Assembly: GCF_014138265.1 (NCBI RefSeq)
Contig: NZ_JACGXL010000007.1
Span: forward strand, 248,001 to 312,000
Origin: Dokdonella fugitiva
Lineage (GTDB): Bacteria > Pseudomonadota > Gammaproteobacteria > Xanthomonadales > Rhodanobacteraceae
Length of the DNA stretch: 64,000 bases
Direction: 5' to 3'
Part shown: positions 1 through 8,501 of the stretch, one piece after another
Position numbering within the stretch: the stretch's first letter is position 1
Layout: every line of letters begins with the position of its first letter
Made by a program: the position numbers and the translations under genes
The notes under the pieces: model-generated
Told to the model about the DNA's origin: nothing
The model's database searches: none
The model's input: the letters and a program-made list of their open reading frames with translations, nothing else

Positions 1-1868
1 TCGTCGAAGGCGAGTGCGATCACGACGCCGGCGGCGAGCGCGAGCGCGGCGGTGAGCGCGGTGGCGAACGCACGCGTGCGACGCGCGGCGAACGCGGCCG
101 GCGCGGCGGTGAGCGCCACCAGCGCGAGCAGTGCCGCCGGGCGCTGCGGTGCCGCGACGAAGCGATCGATCTCGCGCACGCCGGCACCGAGCCACCAGGC
201 GAGGCCCCAGAGGTAGAGCAGCACGCGGAGCTCGCTGCGCGCGTCGTCGCGGCGGTGGTAGAGCCAGGCGCTTGCGAACGCGGCGAGCGCGATCAGCAAC
301 GCGCCGATGCAGCTGCCGTTGGCGATCGCGACCGTCTCGTTCGTCGCTGCGCCATCGGAGAGCGCCCACGCGAACGCGAGCGCGGCGAGCGCCTGCAGCG
401 CGAGGCCGGCGATGCGCGGCAGGCGACGTTGCTCGCGCAGGCCGAGCCAGACCAGCGCGGCGCCTTCGAGCGCGAACGTGCAGGCGGTGCTGCGTGCGCT
501 CAGCGCGAGCGGCACCGCGAGCGTCGCGAAGCCGACCGCGAGCACCGCGAACGATTCGCCGAGCACGCGCCGGCGCTGGATCAGCGCGGCGGCGAGCACG
601 ACGTAGACGAGTGCGAGCGCCAGTGCCGACCAGGCGAGCGGCATGCGCTCGCCGTCGAGCAGCGCCGCCTGCAGCGCGAACGCGACGAGCGGGTTGCCGA
701 ACACGAGCGTGCCGTCGACGACGTCGCGCCGCGCCGGCGCCTGCCGCAGCGCATTGAGGATCGGGATCGCGAGGTAGATCGCGAAGTAGGTGAGCAGGAA
801 CGGTTCGGTGCTGGCGAACAGCACGTGGTCGTAACGCAGCACGCCCCACGCGGTGCCGATCGCGTACGTGAAGAAGAAGCCGAGCAGGTTCAGCACGCGC
901 CACGCGCGCATCCACGCGATCGCGAAGATCGCGAGGTTGAGCAGCGCGTAGTACGAGAACAGCACGACGTGGTCGCCACTGCCGGTCGAGATGAGGATCG
1001 GCGCGGCGAAGCCGGCGAGGATGCCGAGTACGGCGAGTGCGAGTGCGTCCTGCAGCACGGCGAGCACACCGGCGCCGGCGACGAGCACGAGCATGAGCGC
1101 GAACGCGGCGCCGGCGGGGAGCAGGTGGTACAGGCGGAACGCGGCGAACACGGTCAGCAGCAGCACGCCGATCGCGCCGCCCTGCAAGGCGCGCGCGAAA
1201 CCGCTGCGGCGCTCGCGCTCGCGCCAGCCGAACGCGAGCGCGGCGATCGCGGCGAGCGCGACGCCGGCGAGGCGCAGCTCGATCGGCAGGCGCAGCCAGC
1301 CTTCGTCGGACGCGTACTTGAGCAACGCGGCGACGCCCGCGAACAGCACGAGCATGCCGACCTTGACCGGCACGTTGCCCTCGCTGAACCAGCGCTTGAG
1401 CCAGGCGGCGAAGCGCTGCAGCGGATCGGGTTGCGTATTGCGCGGCGGGGGTATCGTGATGCGGGGCGGAGGCGGTGCCGTTGCCGGCGTGTTCGTGGCG
1501 GCCGGCGTCGCCACGAGGGGCGGCGGGGCCGGCGTCGGATCGACGAGCGCGGGTGCGGGTGTCGTCGGCGTCGCGGCTTCCGTGCTCGCGGTCGCTGCGG
1601 GCGGCTGCGCCGCGGCCGCGGTCGCTCGGGCGGCAGCGGCAGCGGTGTCCGCGCCGCGCGGCGGCGTCTCCGCGCGCGCGGCCTGCGCGCGTTGCAGCGC
1701 GTCGAGCTGCTTGCCGAGCGCATCGACGCGCGCCGACAGGGAGCGCAGCTGCGCGAACGCGATGCCGATCGCGAGTCCGCCGAAGAAGCCGAAACCGATG
1801 TTGCCGCCGAAGGTGCCGCCGACGAACAGGCCGGCGATGCAGGCGGCCACGACGATCAGGAAACCCAT
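1..1868 (-). CDS. DUF2339 family polytopic membrane protein (3' end outside window)
   Basis: About 622 N-terminal residues are present; the frame is open to the window edge. The start is an ATG followed by a glycine-rich hydrophobic segment (MGFLIVVAACIAGLFVGG), then a short coiled region, a Pro/Ala-rich linker to about residue 140, and then a long series of hydrophobic helices with the DUF2339-type motifs VPVKVGMLVLFAGVAALLKY and TLVFGNPLVAFALQAALL. The family is a predicted inner-membrane protein of unknown function. It lies downstream of the LpxL-like gene on the same strand, with a 144-bp gap. Long plus-strand open frames across it are composition shadows. Identification is by motif and topology; the function is not known. 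Confidence 0.85.
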   Translation of the reverse strand, partial: MGFLIVVAACIAGLFVGGTFGGNIGFGFFGGLAIGIAFAQLRSLSARVDALGKQLDALQRAQAARAETPPRGADTAAAAARATAAAAQPPAATASTEAATPTTPAPALVDPTPAPPPLVATPAATNTPATAPPPPRITIPPPRNTQPDPLQRFAAWLKRWFSEGNVPVKVGMLVLFAGVAALLKYASDEGWLRLPIELRLAGVALAAIAALAFGWRERERRSGFARALQGGAIGVLLLTVFAAFRLYHLLPAGAAFALMLVLVAGAGVLAVLQDALALAVLGILAGFAAPILISTGSGDHVVLFSYYALLNLAIFAIAWMRAWRVLNLLGFFFTYAIGTAWGVLRYDHVLFASTEPFLLTYFAIYLAIPILNALRQAPARRDVVDGTLVFGNPLVAFALQAALLDGERMPLAWSALALALVYVVLAAALIQRRRVLGESFAVLAVGFATLAVPLALSARSTACTFALEGAALVWLGLREQRRLPRIAGLALQALAALAFAWALSDGAATNETVAIANGSCIGALLIALAAFASAWLYHRRDDARSELRVLLYLWGLAWWLGAGVREIDRFVAAPQRPAALLALVALTAAPAAFAARRTRAFATALTAALALAAGVVIALAFD

Positions 1869-2012
1869 GCCTTCCTCCCCAGTCAGGCCGATGCGACGCC
1901 GATCCGCGTCATCCCATTCCGCGCGTGACGGACCGCGCGCGTGCGCATGTTGGCATGAAAGCGGTCCGCCGCCGCGGTGCGCTGCGCAACGGGTCGCGCG
2001 CGGACGCGGCGG

Positions 2013-2939
2013 CTAGGGGTCGTACAGGGCCGGCTCGCCCGGCGGCCGCGTCTTGAAGCGCTTGTGCAGCCACAGATACTGCTCCGGCGCCTCGCGCACC
2101 ATGCGTTCGATGCAGGCGTTGACGCGCGCGGTGTCGGCGACGACGTCGTCGCCCGGGAAGGCGTCGAGCGGCGCCTCGAGGCGGATCGCGTAGCCGCCGT
2201 CGGGCGTGCGCCGGTGGAAGAACGGCATCACCTTCGCGCCGGACAGGCGCGCGAGGTGGTGCGTCGCGGTGATCGTCGCGGCCTGCACGCCGAAGAACGG
2301 CGCGAACACGGCATCCTTGCCGCGCATGTCCTGGTCGGGGGCGTACCAGACCGTGCCGCCGCCTCTGAGGTAGCGCACGGTCTGGCGCAGTTCGTTCTTC
2401 TCGAACATCGCGTCGGCGTAGCGCAGGCGCGCGCGCTTGATCGCCCATTCGAACGCGGCATCGGCGTGTTCGCGGTACATGCCGGCGATCGCGATGCGCT
2501 GCGAGACGAGGCGCGCGCACAATTCCAGGTGCGAGAAGTGCGCGCCGACGAGCAGCACGCCGTGGCCGTCCGCGCGTGCGCGCTCGAGGTGGTGCAGGCC
2601 CTCGAACACGACCGGGATGCGCTCGATCGCGCGGCGCGCGCCCATCCAGGCGAGCGCGAACTCGACCAGCAGCGTGCCCGAGTCGCGCAGGTTCTCGTGC
2701 AGCAGGCGCGCGCGCTCGTCCGGCGCGAGCGCGGGGAAGCACAGCTCGATGTTGCGCGCGGCGATGCGCCGGCGCTCGCCGAACACGCGCGCGGTGATCG
2801 CGCCGAGGACACGGCCGATGCGCAGCAGCAGGCCGTGCGGCAGCAGCGCGACGAGGCGGATCAGGCCGAGGCCGATCCAGGCGGGCCAATGGTGCGGGGC
2901 GAGCAGGGCGGTGCGGAACGGCGGGGCGGCTTGCGGCAT
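2013..2939 (-). CDS. LpxL/HtrB-family lipid A acyltransferase
   Basis: The 308-residue protein is the normal length for lysophospholipid-acyltransferase-like lipid A late acyltransferases. It has an N-terminal hydrophobic anchor (about residues 19-50) and the catalytic H-x4-E motif, HFSHLE, at about residues 134-139. Other family motifs are WYAPDQD and APFFGV, and the C-terminus ends in the typical YLWLHKRFKTRP. Such enzymes add a secondary acyl chain (usually laurate or myristate) from acyl-ACP to Kdo2-lipid IVA on the inner membrane. The gene is divergent from waaA, the Kdo transferase that makes the acceptor, which fits a role in lipid A. Chain specificity cannot be told from the sequence. 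Confidence 0.9.
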   Translation of the reverse strand: MPQAAPPFRTALLAPHHWPAWIGLGLIRLVALLPHGLLLRIGRVLGAITARVFGERRRIAARNIELCFPALAPDERARLLHENLRDSGTLLVEFALAWMGARRAIERIPVVFEGLHHLERARADGHGVLLVGAHFSHLELCARLVSQRIAIAGMYREHADAAFEWAIKRARLRYADAMFEKNELRQTVRYLRGGGTVWYAPDQDMRGKDAVFAPFFGVQAATITATHHLARLSGAKVMPFFHRRTPDGGYAIRLEAPLDAFPGDDVVADTARVNACIERMVREAPEQYLWLHKRFKTRPPGEPALYDP

Positions 2940-3005
2940 GCGCGGATTATGCCGTCAGCGCGGCGGCCGCGACCGCCTGCGCGCGGCGGCCGACGGGCGC
3001 GCGGC

Positions 3006-3011
3006 TATACT
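3006..3011 (+). promoter_or_regulatory. Candidate -10 box of waaA
   Basis: A TATACT hexamer stands out in the GC-rich 98-bp divergent interval between the acyltransferase and waaA, 26 bp before the waaA GTG. No good -35 hexamer is seen at 16-18 bp, so this is only a candidate. Confidence 0.35.
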
Positions 3012-3037
3012 GCCGCACCCTCCTTCGCCGTGCGCCC

Positions 3038-4336
3038 GTGTTCCAACGCTTCATCTACACACTCACGCTGTACCTGCTGACGCCGTTCGTCGTGTACCGG
3101 CTGGCGGCGCGCGGCATCAAGTATCACGGCTACTTCGCGCGCTGGCGTGAACGCTTCGGCTTCTTCGCCGATCCCGGCGTGCGCGACAGCATCTGGATCC
3201 ACGCGGTCTCGCTCGGCGAGGTCAACGCGGCGATCCCGCTGATCGAGGCGCTCATGCGCCGCTACAGCGATTCGCAGTTCGTCATCACGACGGTGACGCC
3301 GACCGGTTCGGACCGCGTGCTGCGCCTGTTTGGCGACCGCGTGTTCCACGTCTACCTGCCGTACGACCTCACCACCGCGGTCAAGCGCTTCCTCGATCGC
3401 GTGCGGCCGCGCCTCGCCGTGATCATGGAGACCGAGATCTGGCCGAACCTCTTCATGACCTGCGCCGAGCGCGGCATCTCGATCGTGATCGCGAACGCGC
3501 GCCTGTCGGAGAAGTCGCTGCGCGGCTACTGGCCGATCCAGCCGCTCGCGCGGCGCGCGATCCGCTGCGCGAGCTTCGTCGCGGCGCAGTCGGCGTCCGA
3601 CTACGAGCGCCTGAGCCGGCTCGGCGCGGACGCGTCGCGCCTCGCGATCGTCGGCAACCTCAAGTTCGACCTCGCGGTGCCGACCGGCGTGCGCGAACGC
3701 GGCGCGGCGTTCCGCGTCGCCGCGGGCGGCGCCCGGCCGGTGTGGATCGCGGCGAGCACGCACGAAGGCGAGGAGATGATCGTGCTGAAGGCGCACGCGG
3801 ACGTGCTGCGCCGGTTTCCGGACGCGCTGCTGCTGCTCGCGCCGCGCCACCCGGAACGCTTCAAGCCCGTCGCGACCGCGTGCCGCGCGTTCGGCTTCCG
3901 CACCGCGACGCGCAGCGAGGACGGCGGCGCCGATCCGGCCTGCCAGTGCTTCGTCGTCGATTCGATGGGCGAACTGATCGAGTTCTACGCGGCGGCCGAC
4001 GTCGCGTTCGTCGGCGGCAGCCTCGTGCCGGTCGGCGGCCACAACCTGCTCGAGCCCGCCGCGCTCGCGCGGCCGGTCGTGGTCGGCCCGCAGACGTTCA
4101 ACTTCGCCGAAGTCACCGAGGACCTGATCGCGGCCGGCGCGGTGCGCCGCATCGCCGACGGCGAGGAACTCGGTCCCGCGGTCGTGCGCCTGCTCGCACG
4201 CGACGTCGAGCGGCGCAGCATGGGCGAGGCCGCGCACGCGGTGATGGAGCGCGAGCGCGGTGCGGTCGACCGCACGATGGCGATCGTCGAGGACATGTTC
4301 GCGAAGGCCGCGCGCGGGCGCGGGCAGCAGCGCTAG
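3038..4336 (+). CDS. waaA: 3-deoxy-D-manno-octulosonic acid (Kdo) transferase
   Basis: The 432-residue GT30 glycosyltransferase transfers Kdo from CMP-Kdo to lipid IVA at the inner membrane. The start is GTG. A short N-terminal membrane anchor (residues 5-20) is followed by IHAVSLGEV, whose Glu near residue 61 matches the catalytic base of the family. METEIWPNLF and the C-terminal GGSLVPVGGHNLLEP are further Kdo-transferase signatures. The length agrees with E. coli WaaA (about 425). The gene is divergent from the LpxL-like gene and convergent with tolC; an 11-bp inverted repeat lies just downstream. Confidence 0.97.
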   Translation: MFQRFIYTLTLYLLTPFVVYRLAARGIKYHGYFARWRERFGFFADPGVRDSIWIHAVSLGEVNAAIPLIEALMRRYSDSQFVITTVTPTGSDRVLRLFGDRVFHVYLPYDLTTAVKRFLDRVRPRLAVIMETEIWPNLFMTCAERGISIVIANARLSEKSLRGYWPIQPLARRAIRCASFVAAQSASDYERLSRLGADASRLAIVGNLKFDLAVPTGVRERGAAFRVAAGGARPVWIAASTHEGEEMIVLKAHADVLRRFPDALLLLAPRHPERFKPVATACRAFGFRTATRSEDGGADPACQCFVVDSMGELIEFYAAADVAFVGGSLVPVGGHNLLEPAALARPVVVGPQTFNFAEVTEDLIAAGAVRRIADGEELGPAVVRLLARDVERRSMGEAAHAVMERERGAVDRTMAIVEDMFAKAARGRGQQR

Positions 4337-4397
4337 CCAGCGGCGGCGCGTCGCCGCGAGCGCGCGTGGGAGGAGACGTTCCGCCGCCCGGAAACGC

Positions 4398-4430
4398 GAA
4401 CGCCGCGCGGCGTGGGCCGGCGCGGCGTTC
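4398..4430. terminator. Inverted repeat between convergent waaA and tolC
   Basis: GAACGCCGCGC and its exact complement form an 11-bp stem with an 11-nt loop, placed between the two convergent stop codons. There is no T-run on either side, so it may be a bidirectional pause or transcript-end hairpin rather than a classical intrinsic terminator. Confidence 0.5.
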
Positions 4431-4453
4431 GACGGGTACGTGTGTCGCCCGGC

Positions 4454-5848
4454 TTACTCGAGCAGCGCGTTGATTGCCTCGAGGTCCTTCACTTCGATGA
4501 CGCCGGCGGCCTGCTTGAGCAGCAGTCCGTTGATCACGAAGTTGTGGCGCGCGGTCGAATACGCACTCTGTGCCTGCAGCAGCGTCTGCTGGCTGATCAG
4601 CACGTCGACGATCGTGCGCGTGCCGACTTCGTAGCCGGCCTGGGTCGCCTCGACCGAGCTCTGCGCGGACACGACGGCGGCCTTGGTCGCCTCGACTTCG
4701 CTCGCGCCGGCGATGACCGAACGGTAGTCGTTGCGCGTCGCGGCTTCGACCTGGCGACGGTTGAACTCGTACTGGTCCTGCGCGAAGTCGCGGTTGTAGA
4801 TCGCCTGGCGCACGCGCGACTGGGTCAGGCCGCCGCTGAAGATCGGCACGTTGAGCTGCAGCTGCACCGTGTTGCCCCAGCGCGGGTCGCCGGAGAAGTC
4901 GTGCGCATTGCCGAGGCCGCCGTAGTGCGAATCCGACCAACTCGGCGAACGCCCGTAGCTGAGGCTGCCGGTGATCGTCGGCAGGTGGCCGGCGCGCGCG
5001 GTGTTGATGTTCGCATCCGCGGCGTCGACCTGGAGCGCCGACGACTTCAGCGACGGATTGTTCTTCAGCGCGACGTCGACCCATGCGGCCGGGTCGTCCG
5101 GCGTGGGATGGTCGAGCGGCAGCGCTTCGCGCAGGCGCTTGAAGTCGCCCGGCTCCTTGTTGGTGAGCTGGCGCACGGCTTCGCGCGCGGTGTCGACCGC
5201 GTTCTGGTTGCTGATCACGCTCGCGACCGCCTGGTCGTGCTGCGCCTTGGCGTCGTTGACGTCGGTGATCGCGGCGAGGCCGACCTCGAAGCGCTGCTGC
5301 GCCTGCTCGAGCTGGCGCGCGAGCGCCTTCTCGTTGGCGTCGGAGAACTTCAGCGTGTCGATCGCGCTGAGCACGTCGAAGTACGCGCGCGCGACGTTGA
5401 TGAGCAGTTGCTGCTGCGCGGCGTCGTAGGTCGCGGCGCCCGCGTCGGCGGTGAAGTGGCTCGCCTTCAGCGCGGTCCACTTGCTGATGTCGAGGATGCT
5501 CTGCGTCAGCGTCGCGGTGGTCGAGCGCGTGTAGCTCGTCTTGCTGAAACCGTTGACCTCGACGAGATCGTTCGGATCGTTCGGGTTGGCCGGGTTGGGC
5601 ACCTGCGTGATGCCGTTCTCGCCTGCGCGCGAGCGCGTGAAGTCGAGGTTCACGCCGATCTGCGGCAGCAGCTGCGAGCGCGCCTGGTCGACGTTCTCGT
5701 CGGTCGCGAGCTTGGTCGCCTCGGCACCGGCGAGCGTCGGGTCGGACGCGCGGGCTTCCTGGTAGACCTGCAGCAGGTCGTCGGCGTGCGCGGCGCCCGC
5801 GGCGAAACTCAGCGCCAGGGCCAGCGGCAGGGAACGAAAGCGGATCAT
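4454..5848 (-). CDS. tolC: TolC family outer-membrane efflux channel
   Basis: The 464-residue protein has a signal peptide (residues 1-22, cleaving after AAGAAHA) and the two repeated OEP halves of TolC. Recognisable segments are LLQVYQEARASDPTL at the mature N-terminus, YDAAQQQLLINVARAYFDVL in the first repeat, and RDFAQDQYEFNRRQVEAATR and YEVGTRTIVDVL in the second. TolC trimers form the outer-membrane and periplasmic tunnel for RND pumps and type I secretion. It lies 37 bp after the methyltransferase gene on the same strand, so the two are probably cotranscribed. This pcm-like/tolC/waaA grouping is, to my knowledge, common in Xanthomonadales and pseudomonads. Confidence 0.95.
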   Translation of the reverse strand: MIRFRSLPLALALSFAAGAAHADDLLQVYQEARASDPTLAGAEATKLATDENVDQARSQLLPQIGVNLDFTRSRAGENGITQVPNPANPNDPNDLVEVNGFSKTSYTRSTTATLTQSILDISKWTALKASHFTADAGAATYDAAQQQLLINVARAYFDVLSAIDTLKFSDANEKALARQLEQAQQRFEVGLAAITDVNDAKAQHDQAVASVISNQNAVDTAREAVRQLTNKEPGDFKRLREALPLDHPTPDDPAAWVDVALKNNPSLKSSALQVDAADANINTARAGHLPTITGSLSYGRSPSWSDSHYGGLGNAHDFSGDPRWGNTVQLQLNVPIFSGGLTQSRVRQAIYNRDFAQDQYEFNRRQVEAATRNDYRSVIAGASEVEATKAAVVSAQSSVEATQAGYEVGTRTIVDVLISQQTLLQAQSAYSTARHNFVINGLLLKQAAGVIEVKDLEAINALLE

Positions 5849-5885
5849 CGGTTCATCCTCGGGGAGTGTTGTTCTTCCGGGCCGA

Positions 5886-6545
5886 TCACAGCGTGAAGCG
5901 TCGCGGCGGTTCGGCGTTGCGCAGGTACGGCACGTCGGTCTCGAACAGGCTCTCGCTGCTCCAGCGCGAATCGGCCGCGCGCGTGTACAGGGTCACCTGC
6001 TGCGCCGGCGATTCGCCGACGATCGCGAGCAGGCGGCCGCCGGGCTTGACCCAGCCGCGCACGCGCTCGGGCAGCGACCAGACCGCGCCGCCGACGACGA
6101 CGGCGTCGAATTGTTCATGGCTGTCGAAATCGCGCAGTGCGTCGGCGGTCTCGATCTTGGCGTTGCGCACCTGCGCCGCCGCGAGCTTAGCGCGCGCGCC
6201 TTCGGCGAAGTCCGCGTGCAGCTCGACGCTGGTCACGCTGCCGGCGAGGCGCGCGATGCAGGCGGTGAGAAAACCCGTGCCGGTGCCGATCTCGAGCACC
6301 TTGTCGCCCGGCTGCAGCGCGAGCGCCTGCAGCAAGCGGCCTTCGACCACGGGCTTGAGCATGACTTCGTCGTGGCCGAGCGGCAGCGCGAGGTCGGCGA
6401 AGGCGAGGTTGCGGTGGCGCGCCGGCACGAAGTCTTCGCGACGCACGTCGCGCAGCACGTCGAGGACGCGCGCGTCGAGCACGTCCCAGGTTCGCACCTG
6501 GTTCTCGACCATGTTCTGCCGGGCCTGCTCTGTGGTGGTCAACAT
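5886..6545 (-). CDS. Protein-L-isoaspartate O-methyltransferase family protein
   Basis: The chosen ATG gives 219 residues; an upstream in-frame extension has no family similarity. The SAM-binding motif VLEIGTGTGFLTA is near residues 80-92. FVPARHRNLAFADLALPLGH resembles the substrate region of Pcm enzymes, which methylate damaged isoaspartyl residues to start repair. This is the tolC-linked Pcm-like paralogue rather than the surE/rpoS-linked one, so its substrate may differ. It is upstream of tolC on the same strand. Confidence 0.85.
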   Translation of the reverse strand: MLTTTEQARQNMVENQVRTWDVLDARVLDVLRDVRREDFVPARHRNLAFADLALPLGHDEVMLKPVVEGRLLQALALQPGDKVLEIGTGTGFLTACIARLAGSVTSVELHADFAEGARAKLAAAQVRNAKIETADALRDFDSHEQFDAVVVGGAVWSLPERVRGWVKPGGRLLAIVGESPAQQVTLYTRAADSRWSSESLFETDVPYLRNAEPPRRFTL

Positions 6546-6670
6546 CGCTTCCTGCCGTCGCAACGAAAAAGGGTCAAGAGCATAGGCACTCGCCGCTGCC
6601 GCGGCAAATCCATCGTTGGCGATCGCCCGCCGGGGCCCGAAGTGCCGGAAGTCACCGGCACCGCGGCGCG

Positions 6671-7036
6671 TCAGGCGGCGACAGCCCCCGCGGGTGTCGC
6701 GATCACCAGCTCGCCGAGCGCCCCCTGCGCCGCCGCGACGCCCGCCGCGAGCGCCGCATCGATGCGCGCGAGCCGCAGGTCCGCGACCTCGCGTGCGTCC
6801 ATCGCGGCGGCCGTGCACAGCAGCGCGAGCCAGCGCGTGAGGCGGACGCGGTCGTCCGCGGACAGCGCGGACAGCACGCGCCGCGCACCGCTGCGCAGCT
6901 GGGCGAAACGGAACGTCGTGTGCCGCACGTCGCGCTCGAGCAGCGGCGCGAACGCACGCTGGGCGATGCGCAAGGCGAGGCTGGTGTCATCTGCCGCAAC
7001 GGACGCGCCGACGGCCATCGATCCCGCAGAGTTCAT
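6671..7036 (-). CDS. Small hypothetical protein
   Basis: The 121-residue protein has no family I recognise. The start is the ATG at MNSAG, chosen because GGAG lies about 9 bases upstream; the longer in-frame version begins in a region of hairpins. The protein is Ala/Arg-rich, with segments such as RIAQRAFAPLLERDVRH and LTRWLALLCTAAAMDAREV that could form amphipathic helices. No signal peptide or clear membrane segment is seen. It is upstream of the methyltransferase on the same strand (125-bp gap) and divergent from the TetR gene. Codon use looks like that of its neighbours, but it could still be spurious. Confidence 0.5.
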   Translation of the reverse strand: MNSAGSMAVGASVAADDTSLALRIAQRAFAPLLERDVRHTTFRFAQLRSGARRVLSALSADDRVRLTRWLALLCTAAAMDAREVADLRLARIDAALAAGVAAAQGALGELVIATPAGAVAA

Positions 7037-7459
7037 CGCTGTACTCCGATCGCTCGGCCACGGCTCGTCGCGGCCATCTGATGCACTGACGAAGGAAAAG
7101 GTTGCATGGCGTCGCACCTCAGCAAGACGTGTGCCATGGATCGTTTGCAGAAGACGGCCCCGCCCCGTCATGTGGGCGAACCGCCCGGCCACAAGAGCTC
7201 CCGACCGCACCGTCCGGTCGCGGGGGAGGGAGAGAGTCCCGGACGGTGCGGCGAGAGACTGTCAAAACGAACGAAAACAATCAGGTCCGACCCGTCATGG
7301 CCTACGCCTGACAGGCGTCAGGCGGCATAATCCGACGGGGGCGGAGCGGCGACGCCGTGCGGGTTCCAGCATGGAAACCGCACGCGATCGCCACCATTCA
7401 TAAACTTACGGGTATAGTATCGGAATCTGTACTCGGTAGTCCAGCTAGTATTCGTCGAC
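7037..7459. other. 423-bp non-coding region with hairpins upstream of the TetR gene
   Basis: I see no convincing gene here; two short plus-strand open frames lack any family resemblance. It holds a perfect 12-bp inverted repeat (7206-7217 with 7239-7250, 21-nt loop), a competing 6-bp stem (7202-7207 with 7215-7220) and a 7-bp hairpin (7306-7323, loop AGGC). A strikingly AT-rich patch at about 7395-7440 contains TATAGT and probably carries the promoter and operator of the TetR gene. Confidence 0.6.
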
Positions 7460-8119
7460 ATGAACGCAGCCATCGCCAAGACGTGCGGCCCGGGCCGACC
7501 CAAAGACCTCGAAAAGCGTGCCGCCATCCTCGACGCCGCCAAGCGGCTGTTTCCGCTGACCGGCTTCGAAGGCACGAGCATGGACGCGATCGCGGCCGAG
7601 GCCGGCGTGTCCAAGCTCACCGTCTACAGCCACTTCACCGACAAGGAGACACTGTTCTTCGCCGCGATCCGTGCGCGGTGCGAGGAGCAGATGCCGGCGA
7701 CGCTGTTCGAGATCGACGTCGACGGGCCGGTGCGCCGCCAGCTCGAGGCGATCGCGCGCGCGTTCTTCGCGCTCGTCACCGCACCGGAATCGATCTCGCT
7801 GCATCGCCTGCTCAACTCGGGCACGGGTATGTCGGAAAAGCTCGTGCAGATGTTCTGGGAAGCAGGCCCGCAGCGCGTGCAATCGGGTTTCCAGCAGTTC
7901 CTGCGCCACGAGGTGGAGGCGGGCCAGCTGGTGATCGGCGACATCCCGCGGGCATCGTCGCAGTTCTTCGCATTGCTCAAGGGCGAACTGCACGCGCGCC
8001 TGATGTGCGGTTGCTCGGGCCCGTTCACCGAGCAGGACATCGAGACGCACATCCGCGCGACGGTCGAATTCTTCCTGCGCGCCTACGCCGTCAATCCGGA
8101 TCGCCTCGTCGCACTCTGA
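7460..8119 (+). CDS. TetR/AcrR family transcriptional regulator
   Basis: The 219-residue protein has a typical TetR N-terminal helix-turn-helix: AAILDAAKRLFPLTGFEGTS then GVSKLTVYSHFTDKETLF (about residues 20-70). The C-terminal ligand domain resembles the AefR-like type. Such repressors usually control an adjacent efflux or metabolic gene and themselves. No obvious divergent target pump lies beside it; tolC is 1.6 kb away on the other strand, beyond a small unknown gene and the methyltransferase. The AT-rich stretch just upstream is the likely operator region, but I could not define a clean palindrome. Confidence 0.93.
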   Translation: MNAAIAKTCGPGRPKDLEKRAAILDAAKRLFPLTGFEGTSMDAIAAEAGVSKLTVYSHFTDKETLFFAAIRARCEEQMPATLFEIDVDGPVRRQLEAIARAFFALVTAPESISLHRLLNSGTGMSEKLVQMFWEAGPQRVQSGFQQFLRHEVEAGQLVIGDIPRASSQFFALLKGELHARLMCGCSGPFTEQDIETHIRATVEFFLRAYAVNPDRLVAL

Positions 8120-8153
8120 GTCCCGCGCGTGCCGCGTGCGGGGCACTCATGCG

Positions 8154-8501
8154 TCAGTCGACGAAGTCCTGTGCGTGCATGAGCCAGTCGCGCAGCACGC
8201 TGGCGTCGTCGGGCGCGACATCGATGAAGCGGAAGCCGACCCAGTTCTGGCCGCGCATCGTACCCGGCGCGCTCCACTGTTCGTGCACGCCCACTTCGAT
8301 CGGGTGCAGCCGCCCGTGCGAATCGGGCAGGTGGAACGAGAACTGGTAGAGCGCGTCGTCGGCGATCGGCCGCTGCGCCAGCAGCAGCATGCCTTCCAGC
8401 GACAGGTTCCCGAGGTGGCCGACCACCTCGCCGGTCATCGCGTCGGTCACGTGCAGGGCGACGTCGGGTCGCTTGCGCGGCAGCCTGCGCTTCTCGTTCA
8501 T
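8154..8501 (-). CDS. PilZ domain protein
   Basis: The 115-residue single-domain protein begins MNEKRRLPRKRPDVALHVTD, with the N-terminal R-x3-R element of PilZ c-di-GMP receptors, followed by GHLGNLSLEGMLLL, matching the (D/N)-x-S-x-x-G motif. It should bind c-di-GMP. The ATG overlaps the TGA of the DUF1631 gene by 4 bp, so the two are translationally coupled, which suggests a shared function. The pairing is intact and no residue of the binding motif appears lost. Confidence 0.9.
   Translation of the reverse strand: MNEKRRLPRKRPDVALHVTDAMTGEVVGHLGNLSLEGMLLLAQRPIADDALYQFSFHLPDSHGRLHPIEVGVHEQWSAPGTMRGQNWVGFRFIDVAPDDASVLRDWLMHAQDFVD

Noticed and set aside
255-1928. A plus-strand open frame of 557 codons at the left edge
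   Set aside because: It is the complement of the DUF2339 membrane protein, which has recognisable motifs and runs off the window edge.
7102-7330. Two overlapping short plus-strand open frames upstream of the TetR gene
   Set aside because: No ribosome site, no family resemblance, and they cross strong hairpins; more likely non-coding.
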